From an uncultured Ruminococcus sp. (GTDB taxonomy: Bacteria > Bacillota > Clostridia > Oscillospirales > Acutalibacteraceae): a stretch of DNA of 64,000 bases. This document shows positions 47,511-55,722 of this stretch, piece by piece. The notes beneath the pieces were generated by a model. That model searched no databases. It saw nothing but the letters and a program-made list of their open reading frames with translations, and was not told the DNA's origin. Numbering within the stretch: position 1 is the stretch's first letter; each line of letters starts with the position of its first letter. The stretch covers positions 1 to 64,000 of the forward strand of contig CACXIV010000005.1 in assembly GCA_902767845.1 (NCBI GenBank). Direction: 5' to 3'. The position numbers were made by a program, and so were the translations under genes.

Positions 47511-49613
47511 TTATTTTTTTGTGCCCACGTCGGGGAGATCCTTGTTGCCGAGTCCGCGTTCGGTTCCGGAATACTTTGAATCCTTTACAAGAAATTCAAA
47601 GCCCTCCTCGCCCGAGCAATCGCCGACGATACCGCCGAAAAGATTTTGGTAGATCGGTTTGTTGTCCTCGTCGAGATACATGTTTTCGTCGGGAGCGACG
47701 ACCGTGATCGCGCAGTCGCAGCCGTCAATTACTATCCTTGCGTTCGGGTCGTTGACTGTGGACGCGTTTTTGGCTTCGTTTGATGTGGTGAGGAACATCC
47801 CCGTTCCGATCCTGCCGACTATGCCGCCCGCGATCCGTGAAAGCTCAAAGGATATAAGATCCTTTTCGTCGGTGCCGGTCGGATCCTCCGCCGGAGGAAC
47901 ATTTTTAAATTCGATACCGCCCGAGAAAGTGCATTTGGAAACATTCACCGGACAGCCCGGAAGGTCGATGTTTCCGGTGATACCGCCAAGGTACGCGTTG
48001 CTGTTAGTGCCGTAAAGCTCCGCGGTGTTAGAGCAGCCGCTGAACGAGAACGAGGTGGCGTCCTTGTTGACCTTTCCGCCGGGGGTCACCATCGCGCCCA
48101 AGATACCTCCGCCGACGTAATCCGTAGAAACCTTGGCCTTGTTTACAAGGTCGCTGAACCTGATATCCAGCGGTATCTCGCTTGAGTTGCAGTCCAGCTG
48201 GGTCCTTCCGCATATTCCTCCGGTGTACATCTCGCCCGAGATCAAGCCCTCGTTTATACATGAGGACAGCGTCAGTTTTCCGCTGTTCGCAAACAGAGCG
48301 CTTATGATGCCGCCGACAGAATAACCCGAGATATCCGCCGTGTTTACACATCCCGTTATGTCGATGCCGCCTTCTCCGGTCTTGTTGCAGGTGATGTTGA
48401 CGTTCGAGGCTATTCCGGCCAATTGCTCGGAGTTCGAGACAACACCGCTGTTTTTGCAGTTTGAAACGGTTATGTTGTATTTGCTGTGGTCGAGCGTGAC
48501 CGATCCGACGATACCGCCGGCGCCTTCGCTTCCGCCCGAAACCGCGCCGGTGTTGACGCAGTCCTTAACTACAGCTCCCTTGCTCATAAAATCGCCGCCG
48601 ATGTTGCTGACGAATACGATGCCGGCGATACCGCCGCTTGTGCGCGATCCCGATACCGAGGCGCTGTTGGAGCAGTCGGAAACCGTGCCCTCGGAGTGCT
48701 TGCCGGTTATGCCTCCGGCGTGAGCGCTTCCTCCGGTGACGGATATCTCGGAGCCGCTGTTGACGCAGTCGTTTATCTCGCCGGAATTTACGCCGGCTAT
48801 TCCGCCGATCTGCGAGAAGGTTTGATCATCTTTTAAAATTCGGACAGAGCCCTTAAATTCACATCCCGAAATTTTGCCCTTGTTATCTCCGGCGATACCG
48901 CCGATATCAGTTTCGTAACTGATCAGCTCCGCGTCGCAAACGCAGTTTTCGATCACGCCCTCAAAATAGCCCTCGCTTTTATTGTTGACGCCGGCGATAC
49001 CTCCGGCGTTTTCCGCGTTGCCGGAAACCCAGATAAGCGATTTCTCGAGCTTTAGGTTTTTGATCGTTCCTTTGTTATCGCCGAACAGCCCGAACGCGCG
49101 GTTGGGGTCGTTTTTGTCGTTCGGATCACGTTCCTCGTTCAGAAACAGTCCCGATACAGTGTGGTTCCCTCCGTCGAACGTTCCCTCAAAGGAATGGCCG
49201 TAGCTGCCGTTCGCGATCGTCCGCCACGCGTATTGAGGCGGAGTTTTAGTCCAGTCGTCGCCGTCCCTGCGCTCGTTGATAACGATATCTCCGGTCAGGA
49301 CATAACACGCCTTGCAAAACGGCTCAGCTTCCTTTGTGTCCTCAAGATTGCATTGCTGCGACAGATAGGCGAGCTCGGCGGCGTTTGAGATCTGATACGG
49401 ATCGGCGCTTGTTCCGTCGCCTCCGGCAAACGCCGCGGCGGGTTGGATATAGGTGCGCGGTTCAGGGTTTCTTGCGAAATACTCAAACTTCGGCGCCGTT
49501 TCCTTCTCGGGATCGGCTTTTTGCGCGCCGTTTCCGCATCCGCTCAGGGTGACAGACGCGACGATAGAGCCGGCCAGAGCAATGGGAAGGGCGCGTTGAA
49601 ATAATCGTTTCAT
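47511..49613 (-). CDS. GLUG-repeat surface lipoprotein
   Basis: A 700-residue exported lipoprotein: signal MKRLFQRALPIALAGSIVASVTLSGC with lipidation at Cys26 (lipobox TLSGC). The rest is a beta-helix of GLUG repeats: segments such as GGIAGVNNKSEGYFEGVIENCVC and GGIAGVNSGEINDCVNSGSEI recur through most of the chain, each pairing a G-[GI]-[IV]-x-G opening with a Cys-containing NC-N turn. Such proteins are usually adhesins or bind surface glycans. A preceding segment (residues about 55-160) resembles the FDGGNHTVSGLF unit that often precedes GLUG. ATG at 49613 follows AAAAGGAGA. Own promoter at 49658-49686. Confidence 0.85.
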   Translation of the reverse strand: MKRLFQRALPIALAGSIVASVTLSGCGNGAQKADPEKETAPKFEYFARNPEPRTYIQPAAAFAGGDGTSADPYQISNAAELAYLSQQCNLEDTKEAEPFCKACYVLTGDIVINERRDGDDWTKTPPQYAWRTIANGSYGHSFEGTFDGGNHTVSGLFLNEERDPNDKNDPNRAFGLFGDNKGTIKNLKLEKSLIWVSGNAENAGGIAGVNNKSEGYFEGVIENCVCDAELISYETDIGGIAGDNKGKISGCEFKGSVRILKDDQTFSQIGGIAGVNSGEINDCVNSGSEISVTGGSAHAGGITGKHSEGTVSDCSNSASVSGSRTSGGIAGIVFVSNIGGDFMSKGAVVKDCVNTGAVSGGSEGAGGIVGSVTLDHSKYNITVSNCKNSGVVSNSEQLAGIASNVNITCNKTGEGGIDITGCVNTADISGYSVGGIISALFANSGKLTLSSCINEGLISGEMYTGGICGRTQLDCNSSEIPLDIRFSDLVNKAKVSTDYVGGGILGAMVTPGGKVNKDATSFSFSGCSNTAELYGTNSNAYLGGITGNIDLPGCPVNVSKCTFSGGIEFKNVPPAEDPTGTDEKDLISFELSRIAGGIVGRIGTGMFLTTSNEAKNASTVNDPNARIVIDGCDCAITVVAPDENMYLDEDNKPIYQNLFGGIVGDCSGEEGFEFLVKDSKYSGTERGLGNKDLPDVGTKK

Positions 49614-49657
49614 AAATAATCTCCTTTTTTGTTTTTTACAGCGAATGTTCCGCTTAA

Positions 49658-49686
49658 AGTATATCAAAAAAGCAATAAACAATCAA
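49658..49686 (-). promoter_or_regulatory. Promoter of the GLUG lipoprotein gene
   Basis: Minus strand TTGATT (49681-49686), 17-bp spacer, TATACT (49658-49663). Confidence 0.75.
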
Positions 49687-49727
49687 TATATTATCGTTGA
49701 AAAGTTATTTTGTATCGCGTCTTTTAG

Positions 49728-49756
49728 TGGACAAAACCGCGGATATTTGATATGAT
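49728..49756 (+). promoter_or_regulatory. Promoter of the alpha/beta hydrolase gene
   Basis: TGGACA (49728-49733), 17-bp spacer, TATGAT (49751-49756). Divergent from the GLUG lipoprotein promoter. Confidence 0.7.
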
Positions 49757-49777
49757 AATCGGGAACGGAGTGATAAT

Positions 49778-50590
49778 ATGGAATACAGTCTCGGCGAGGT
49801 TCGGACAAAAGGCTTTACAATGGAATATATGAAATTCGGCTCGGGCGGCGGCACGCTCGTTATTTTGCCGGGGCTAAGCCTGACGAGGGTATTGCTCGCG
49901 GCTCCGGCGGTCGTCAGGCGCTACGAGCTTTTCGCGGAGGATTTTACCGTGTATCTGTTTGAGCGCCGCTCGGATCTGCCGAAAACGTATTCGGTCGAGG
50001 ATATGGCGCGCGATACCGCGGACGCCATGGAGTCGCTCGGATTAAGCGGAGTCAACCTGTTCGGAGCGTCGCAGGGCGGAATGATCGCCATGCTGATCGC
50101 CGCAGAGCGGAGCGGACTTGTCAAAAAGCTCATTTTGGGCTCAACCGCGCTTTGCGCCGACGAAAAGCGGATTGAAACGATAGGCGAGTGGGTAAGGCTC
50201 GCGAGATCGGGTGACAGGGAGTCGCTTTGTCTTTCGTTCGGCGAAAAGGTCTACCCGAGAGCGGTGTTCGAGGAGAACAGGGCGGCGTTTTCGGCGATGG
50301 CGAAAATGACGACCGACGGGGATATCGGGCGGTTCATCGTTCTCGCCGAGGGAACAAGGGGCTTCAGCGCGGAGGGCTTTGCGGACAAAATAACCTGTCC
50401 TGTCATGGTGATGGGCGACACCTCCGACGAGGTGCTCGGAGCGGAAGCGGCAAAGGAGCTTTGCGAAAAATTCAAGGGCAGAGACGGCTTTGAAAGCTGT
50501 ATCTACAGCGGCTTTGGCCACGCCGCGTACGATACCGCGCCGGATTTTCCGCGGAGGATGTACGACTTTATAAAAGAAAACAACACATAG
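49778..50590 (+). CDS. Alpha/beta hydrolase
   Basis: A 270-residue cytoplasmic hydrolase. The nucleophile elbow is LFGASQGGM, with oxyanion residues earlier in VILPGLSL-like LVILPGLSLTRV; the acid is Asp in VMGDTSDEVLG and the histidine in SGFGHAAYDTAP. Cap residues are short. Substrate unknown; the family includes esterases and lactonases. GGAG 8 bases before the ATG. Monocistronic with a perfect terminator at 50607-50636. Confidence 0.85.
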   Translation: MEYSLGEVRTKGFTMEYMKFGSGGGTLVILPGLSLTRVLLAAPAVVRRYELFAEDFTVYLFERRSDLPKTYSVEDMARDTADAMESLGLSGVNLFGASQGGMIAMLIAAERSGLVKKLILGSTALCADEKRIETIGEWVRLARSGDRESLCLSFGEKVYPRAVFEENRAAFSAMAKMTTDGDIGRFIVLAEGTRGFSAEGFADKITCPVMVMGDTSDEVLGAEAAKELCEKFKGRDGFESCIYSGFGHAAYDTAPDFPRRMYDFIKENNT

Positions 50591-50600
50591 CGGATATCGT

Positions 50601-50636
50601 AAAAACGCCCCGTTCTGTCCTTGGACAGAACGGGGC
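50601..50636. terminator. Bidirectional terminator between hydrolase and UPF0210 genes
   Basis: GCCCCGTTCTGTCC-TT-GGACAGAACGGGGC, a perfect 14-bp stem with a 2-base loop region. On the minus strand it is followed by GTTTTT, so it chiefly ends the UPF0210 transcript. Confidence 0.92.
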
Positions 50637-50649
50637 AATTTGCCGTGTA

Positions 50650-52011
50650 TCAGTTTTTGAGCGCCTGAAGCGGAGCGGGGATCCTTCCGCCGCGGTTGAT
50701 GAACACCTCGGGCGAGCCTTCCCTTACGGGCATTACGGGACCCGCGCCGAGAAGTCCGCCGAATTCGAGCCTTTCGCCGGCTTTTTTGCCGATCGCGGGG
50801 ATCAGGCGCACGGCGGTAGTCTTTGTGTTGACCATGCCGATAGCCGCTTCGTCGGCGATAATGGCGGAGATGGTTTCGGGCGTGATGTCGCCGGGGACAA
50901 CGATCATGTCAAGGCCGACGGAGCATACCGCCGTCATCGACTCGAGCTTTGTTATGTCGAGCCTTCCGCTCTCTGCCGCGGCGATCATACCGGCGTCCTC
51001 CGAAACGGGGATGAACGCGCCGCTCAGTCCGCCCACGTGGCTGGACGCCATAACGCCGCCCTTTTTGACCGCGTCGTTGAGCAGAGCCAGCGCCGCCGTG
51101 GTTCCGTGGCAGCCGCAGGTCTCAAGTCCCATTTCCTCAAGGATATAGGCTACGCTGTCGCCGACCGCCGGGGTGGGCGCGAGCGACAGATCCACGATCC
51201 CGAACGGAACGCAGAGCCTTTTGCTCGCTTCTCTGGCGACAAGCTGTCCCATCCTTGTTATCTTGAACGCCGTCCGCTTTACAAGATCGGCGATCTCGGT
51301 TATATCCTTGCCGCCGCCGTTTTTCGCCAAAGCCGCCCTGACGACGCCGGGACCCGAAACGCCGACGTTGATCACGGTGTCGGCCTCTCCGACTCCGTGG
51401 AACGCGCCTGCCATGAACGGGTTGTCCTCGGGAGCGTTGCAGAACACGACGAGCTTGGCGGCGCCGATGCAGTTTTTGTCCGCGGTGAGCTCAGCCGACT
51501 GCTTGACTATCCTGCCCATCATCTTGACGGCGTCCATGTTTATGCCTGCCTTGGTCGAGCCGATATTGACCGACGAGCAGACAAAGTCGGTTTCGGCGAG
51601 CGCCTGAGGTATGCTTTCGATCAGCGCGTAATCTCCGCTCGCGAAGCCCTTTTGAACAAGCGCGGAATATCCGCCGATAAAGTTGACGCCGAGCTCCTTT
51701 GCCGCCTTGTCGAGCGCCCGGGCGAATTTTACTACGTTCCTGCTCTGACAGGGAGCGGCGACCATTCCTATCGGAGTGACCGATATCCTCTTGTGGATTA
51801 TAGGGATACCGTACTCGCGCTCAATGTCCTCGCCGGTCTTTACAAGCTCCTTCGCGCTGCGGCAGATCTTGTCGTAAACCTTGACGCAGGCTTTGTCGAT
51901 ATCCTCGTCGATGCAGTCGAGCAGCGAGATACCCATGGTGATGGTTCTCACGTCAAGGTTTTCGTTATCTATCATATTTATGGTTTCAAGTATATCCTTG
52001 GTTTCAAGCAT
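50650..52011 (-). CDS. UPF0210 (PFL-like, DUF711) family protein
   Basis: A 453-residue soluble protein of the UPF0210/DUF711 family. Family segments are [55 protein letters not shown] and [25 protein letters not shown]. It lacks the glycyl-radical loop of true pyruvate formate-lyases although databases sometimes name it PFL-like. Nearly always paired with the small ACT protein that here starts 15 bases upstream, so the two probably form a unit, the ACT part as ligand sensor. Role unknown. Confidence 0.85.
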   Translation of the reverse strand: MLETKDILETINMIDNENLDVRTITMGISLLDCIDEDIDKACVKVYDKICRSAKELVKTGEDIEREYGIPIIHKRISVTPIGMVAAPCQSRNVVKFARALDKAAKELGVNFIGGYSALVQKGFASGDYALIESIPQALAETDFVCSSVNIGSTKAGINMDAVKMMGRIVKQSAELTADKNCIGAAKLVVFCNAPEDNPFMAGAFHGVGEADTVINVGVSGPGVVRAALAKNGGGKDITEIADLVKRTAFKITRMGQLVAREASKRLCVPFGIVDLSLAPTPAVGDSVAYILEEMGLETCGCHGTTAALALLNDAVKKGGVMASSHVGGLSGAFIPVSEDAGMIAAAESGRLDITKLESMTAVCSVGLDMIVVPGDITPETISAIIADEAAIGMVNTKTTAVRLIPAIGKKAGERLEFGGLLGAGPVMPVREGSPEVFINRGGRIPAPLQALKN

Positions 52012-52026
52012 ATGTCTCGCCCCTTG

Positions 52027-52296
52027 TTATATTCTGTGCATGCTGTTGAAGATGTCCTCGTGCATGATGTGGATCTTTGTGTTCGTGCTGTCTCCGACGG
52101 CGTTCAGGTTTTCCCTGAGCTCGTCAAAGCCCACGGTGGATTTGTCGATCTCCACGAGCATTATCATCGCGAACATGTCCTGCAAAACGCTCTGGGTCAC
52201 CTCTACAATGTTCACGCTCGCCTTGGCGCAGGCGTCGGAAACCTTTGCCAAAATACCAACGGCGTCCTTGCCGATAACAGTTATTACAGCTTTCAT
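52027..52296 (-). CDS. ACT-domain protein (UPF0237 type)
   Basis: An 89-residue protein that is one ACT domain: MKAVITVIGKDAVGILAKVSDACAKASVNIVEV at the start, with the second half IDKSTVGFDELRENLNAVG. ACT domains bind amino acids or similar ligands. First gene of the two-gene unit with UPF0210. Confidence 0.88.
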   Translation of the reverse strand: MKAVITVIGKDAVGILAKVSDACAKASVNIVEVTQSVLQDMFAMIMLVEIDKSTVGFDELRENLNAVGDSTNTKIHIMHEDIFNSMHRI

Positions 52297-52407
52297 CTTG
52301 ACCTCCGTATTGTCGCGGGATACCGCGTTTTTTCCATATCATTATACTATTAAAGCCCGATAAAGTAAAGAAGTATTTTTGCCGTGGTCAAAGTGCGGCT
52401 TATTTTA

Positions 52408-52436
52408 TTGACATTTTGCTTTATTTGGAGTACAAT
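52408..52436 (+). promoter_or_regulatory. Promoter of the FHA-FtsW gene
   Basis: TTGACA (52408-52413), 17-bp spacer, TACAAT (52431-52436). The expected start at about 52442 falls on the first in-frame ATG, which helps fix the true start codon downstream at 52478. Confidence 0.85.
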
Positions 52437-52477
52437 CTAATATGTATAACTATCAAATAAAGAAGGAGGTCTGCGAA

Positions 52478-54154
52478 TTGTTTAATTTCGACGTCATATT
52501 TGATATAGGCGTGGTAGGGCTAAGGATACTAATGCCGATATACGCGATCTTCATTGTGTATCAGTGCTACGCCGCGATGCGCCGCCGCAGACGTTCCGAA
52601 AAACCGCTCGTTACGCTTTTTAATACCCGTACCGGAGAGAGGACTCCCGTTGTGCTTTGGGAAAACTCCATCGGCAGAGGAAAGGCGAACGATATCACCG
52701 TGGACGATCCGACGGTATCGCGCAATCACTGCGTGCTGCTCAGGCGAAAGGAAGGCTGGTTCGTTTCGGATATCGGCTCGACCGCCGGAACCTACGTGAA
52801 CGGTCAGCTTGCCGAGGGACGGACCCAGGTGCTCGTAGACGACTATATTAAGGTCGGCACGACCGAGTTCCGGCTTCTCAGGGGCGACGAGTATTATGAC
52901 GAGATAAAATCGAGCTGGTTTTTTAAGAAGGTGAGCGACAAGCCCGCTATAAAGGCGTGGAAGCTCATGCTCATGGTGACGCTGTTCCATTTCTTTATGA
53001 GCATCGAGGCGATGTTCTGGAACGACGGAACAAACGTGCTTTCGCCGCTGATCATGTTCGGCGCGCTCGCCGCGGTCGAATGGGGCTTCTTTTCGATCTC
53101 GTACTTCGGGCTGAGGCGCGTCAGCTTTGAGCTTGAGGCGCTGGCGCTGTTTTTGACCGGAATAGGCGTCATGCTGCTGGTGCGGCAGGTCGAACGCTCC
53201 GCGTACGTCCAGCTTATCGCCGCCGTGGTGGGAATGATAATATTCTGCGTCATTATCAAGCTGATAGAGAATCCCGATAAAATCAACAAATTCAGGATAC
53301 CGCTGATGATAATCGCCGTGCTGCTGCTTTTGACGAGCATAGTTTTCGGCAAGGTCACAAAGGGCGCCGCCAACTGGATATACATCGGCTATATCTCGAT
53401 CCAGCCCTCGGAGCTTGTAAAGGTAATATACATAGCTATCGGAGCCGGAGCGCTCGACGTCCTGCAAACGAAGCGGAACCTGATAGAGTTCATGATCTTC
53501 TCTGTGATCTGCGTTGGACTGCTCGCGCTTATGGGCGACTTCGGCACCGCGCTGATCTTCTTCATAACCTTCCTGCTTATCGCGTTTATGCGTTCGGGAG
53601 ATTTCAAAACCATCATCCTCGCGCTCGCCGCGGCGGTGTTCGGCGTGACCTTCGTGCTGCGATTCAAGCCGTACGTCGCCGACCGCTTCAAGGCGTGGCG
53701 CCACGCGTGGGACTACGCTCAGGCGGAGGGCTATCAGCAGGTGCACGTGCTGACCTTCATAGCCAGCGGCGGGCTTTTCGGCGTCGGCATAGGCAACGGC
53801 TTCCTAAAACAGGTCGCCGCGTCGGAAAGCGACCTTGTGTTCGGACTTGTGGCTGAGGAAATGGGCGTTATCGTCGCGATCACCCTCGCGCTCGCTGTGG
53901 CGCTGCTCGTTATTTACGCGCGCGCGATCACAACGCGCAGCCGCAGCACATTCTATTCGATCTCCGCCGGATGCGCCGCCGGACTCCTTGTTGTCCAGCT
54001 TTCGCTAAACATCTTCGGCGCCACCGATATACTGCCGCTCACGGGCGTTACCTTCCCGTTTATAAGCTGCGGCGGTTCCAGCATCATGTCCTGCTGGGGA
54101 CTCATAGCCTTTATCAAGGCTGCCGACGAAAGGACATACTCTTTAAAACGATGA
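52478..54154 (+). CDS. FHA domain fused to FtsW/RodA/SpoVE-type peptidoglycan polymerase
   Basis: A 558-residue protein. A first helix (GVVGLRILMPIYAIFIVYQCYA) and basic stretch RRRRRSEK lead to a cytoplasmic FHA domain (residues about 50-134: SIGRGKANDI, SRNHCVLL, GSTAGTYVNG), a phosphothreonine reader, then ten-helix SEDS domain with KGAANWIYIG, the catalytic-loop area and FPFISCGGSS near the end. SEDS proteins polymerise glycan strands with a class B PBP, and the next gene encodes one. I place the start at the TTG 52478: AAGGAGG lies 9 bases upstream, while the ATG 36 bases earlier is at the transcription start. No serine/threonine kinase gene is nearby. Confidence 0.85.
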   Translation: MFNFDVIFDIGVVGLRILMPIYAIFIVYQCYAAMRRRRRSEKPLVTLFNTRTGERTPVVLWENSIGRGKANDITVDDPTVSRNHCVLLRRKEGWFVSDIGSTAGTYVNGQLAEGRTQVLVDDYIKVGTTEFRLLRGDEYYDEIKSSWFFKKVSDKPAIKAWKLMLMVTLFHFFMSIEAMFWNDGTNVLSPLIMFGALAAVEWGFFSISYFGLRRVSFELEALALFLTGIGVMLLVRQVERSAYVQLIAAVVGMIIFCVIIKLIENPDKINKFRIPLMIIAVLLLLTSIVFGKVTKGAANWIYIGYISIQPSELVKVIYIAIGAGALDVLQTKRNLIEFMIFSVICVGLLALMGDFGTALIFFITFLLIAFMRSGDFKTIILALAAAVFGVTFVLRFKPYVADRFKAWRHAWDYAQAEGYQQVHVLTFIASGGLFGVGIGNGFLKQVAASESDLVFGLVAEEMGVIVAITLALAVALLVIYARAITTRSRSTFYSISAGCAAGLLVVQLSLNIFGATDILPLTGVTFPFISCGGSSIMSCWGLIAFIKAADERTYSLKR

Positions 54155-54207
54155 TCATCCCCCGGGCAAAGCCTGCCGGGAAATAAATTACAGAAAGGTT
54201 GGGGGCA

Positions 54208-55602
54208 TTGAAAAGAATACTTCGCAGAAGTACGCTTATACTGATACTTGCCATCGCGTTTATCGGCGGGCTCGGGTTTTTCTCCGTCGAGCTGATAATG
54301 AACGCCGGCGACTGGGCAAACCAACCGTATAACGCCCATATCTCCGGCAACGGAGGCCTTGAACAGGCGGGCGCGATATATGACCGCTACGGCGCGCCGC
54401 TGGCGCAGACCGTCGACGGAAACCGCGTATATAATGAAAACAGCAGCATACGCAACAGCCTTTTGCACACCGTAGGCGACAACAGCCTGAATATCTCAAC
54501 CGCTGTTCAGAGCAAATACCGCTCTCAGCTCACGGGCTACAATCTGATCTGGGGACTAAATATGCCCCAGTCGCTCAGAGCCTCGCACGATATCACCCTG
54601 ACCGTCGACGCGGACACCTGCGCGGCGGCGTATGACGTGCTCGCCTCCTACGGCAAAAAGGGCGCGTGCGTCGTTTATAACTACAAAACCGGAGAGGTCA
54701 TCTGCTCCGTAAGCACACCGGGCTACGATCCGCAGGATCCTCCCGACATCACCCCGGAAAACGAGAGCGAGTACGACGGCGTATACCTCGACAACGTGCT
54801 TTCGTCGTCCTACATCCCCGGCTCGATATTCAAGCTCGTCACCGCCGCGGCGGCGATCGAGAACATCCCGGATATCTATGACCGCACATGGGAGTGCTAC
54901 GGAAGCGAGGAGATCGGCGGAAGCGACATCACCTGCGTGGAAAGCCACGGCACGATCAATTTTGAGGAGGCTATGGCGCACTCCTGCAACATTGTTTTCG
55001 CGGAGCTCGCGGTCGAGCTCGGCTCAGAGAAAATGACTGCCACCGCCGAGAAAATGGGAATCAACGCCACGTTTGTCGTTGACGACGTAAACACTGCCAA
55101 GGGGCATTACGACGTTTCAAAGGCAGATACGAACCAGCTCGCATGGTCGGGCGTCGGCCAGTACAACGACGCGGTGAATCCAATACAGATGGCGATCATC
55201 TGCGGAGCGATAGCCAACGGCGGAAAATCGACCGCGCCCACATACATAAAGAGCGGCACCGGCGATCTGATGAAGCTGATCGGTCTGAACAAGGGCGACA
55301 GCAAGCAGCTTTTGAATCCCGACACCGCCCAAAAACTGAACGACATCATGCGCTACACGATTACCGATTACTACGGCGACGACCTGTTCGGCAACCTGTC
55401 GGTATGCGCAAAGACCGGTACCGGCGAGGTAGGCGAGGATCACAAGCCGAACGCGTGGATGGTCGGATATTCTCAGGATCAGGACTGTCCGCTGGCGTTC
55501 GCCTGCGTTGTAGAGGACGCGGGCTTCGGCTTTGAGTACGCTGGTCCCGTGGCTCAGGCGGCTATGAAGCAGGCCGCGGAGTCGCTCAGGACAAAGGGAT
55601 AA
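54208..55602 (+). CDS. Class B penicillin-binding protein (PbpA-like)
   Basis: A 464-residue transpeptidase with one N-terminal membrane helix (LILILAIAFIGGLGFFSV). The active-site motifs are S-x2-K at Ser206-Lys209 (PGSIFK), S-x-N at 259-261 (HSCN) and K-T-G at 402-404 (AKTGTG). It is short for a class B PBP and matches the PbpA type that pairs with RodA in Actinobacteria. Start: the TTG at 54208 with AAAGG 9 bases upstream is preferred to a TTG three codons earlier. Preceded by the SEDS polymerase gene after a 53-base gap, so the two likely form a polymerase-transpeptidase pair. The stop codon lies in a 12-bp inverted repeat arm (55599-55677). Confidence 0.9.
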   Translation: MKRILRRSTLILILAIAFIGGLGFFSVELIMNAGDWANQPYNAHISGNGGLEQAGAIYDRYGAPLAQTVDGNRVYNENSSIRNSLLHTVGDNSLNISTAVQSKYRSQLTGYNLIWGLNMPQSLRASHDITLTVDADTCAAAYDVLASYGKKGACVVYNYKTGEVICSVSTPGYDPQDPPDITPENESEYDGVYLDNVLSSSYIPGSIFKLVTAAAAIENIPDIYDRTWECYGSEEIGGSDITCVESHGTINFEEAMAHSCNIVFAELAVELGSEKMTATAEKMGINATFVVDDVNTAKGHYDVSKADTNQLAWSGVGQYNDAVNPIQMAIICGAIANGGKSTAPTYIKSGTGDLMKLIGLNKGDSKQLLNPDTAQKLNDIMRYTITDYYGDDLFGNLSVCAKTGTGEVGEDHKPNAWMVGYSQDQDCPLAFACVVEDAGFGFEYAGPVAQAAMKQAAESLRTKG

Positions 55603-55677
55603 TTGAAAACGGAAAATTTAGGATCGGCACCGTATTTATCCGATTGATTTCTATACCCGACCGAAGTTTTCAATTAT
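55599..55677. repeat. 79-bp element with 12-bp terminal inverted repeats
   Basis: ATAATTGAAAAC at 55599-55610 and its exact reverse complement GTTTTCAATTAT at 55666-55677 enclose 55 bases. The left arm includes the PBP stop codon. A small hairpin ATTAC-GAA-GTAAT follows at about 55683-55695. Similar A/T-rich ATTGAAAA runs occur at 58568-58590 and 63269-63290. Size and repeats suggest a MITE-like remnant or a large hairpin between pbp and secA. Confidence 0.5.
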
Positions 55678-55722
55678 CAATCATTACGAAGTAATTAAGC
55701 ACAGAAAGGATATATTTTTACT

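Noticed and set aside
51037..52353. A 438-codon open frame antisense to UPF0210/ACT
   Set aside because: Covers two well-supported genes on the other strand; no recognisable domain.
52442..52477. ATG at 52442 as the start of the FHA-FtsW protein
   Set aside because: It coincides with the expected transcription start and lacks a usable ribosome binding site, whereas AAGGAGG precedes the TTG at 52478.
52529..53746. A 405-codon open frame antisense to the FHA-FtsW gene
   Set aside because: Lies opposite a protein with clear FHA and SEDS motifs; rich in Arg, Glu and His as expected for a shadow.
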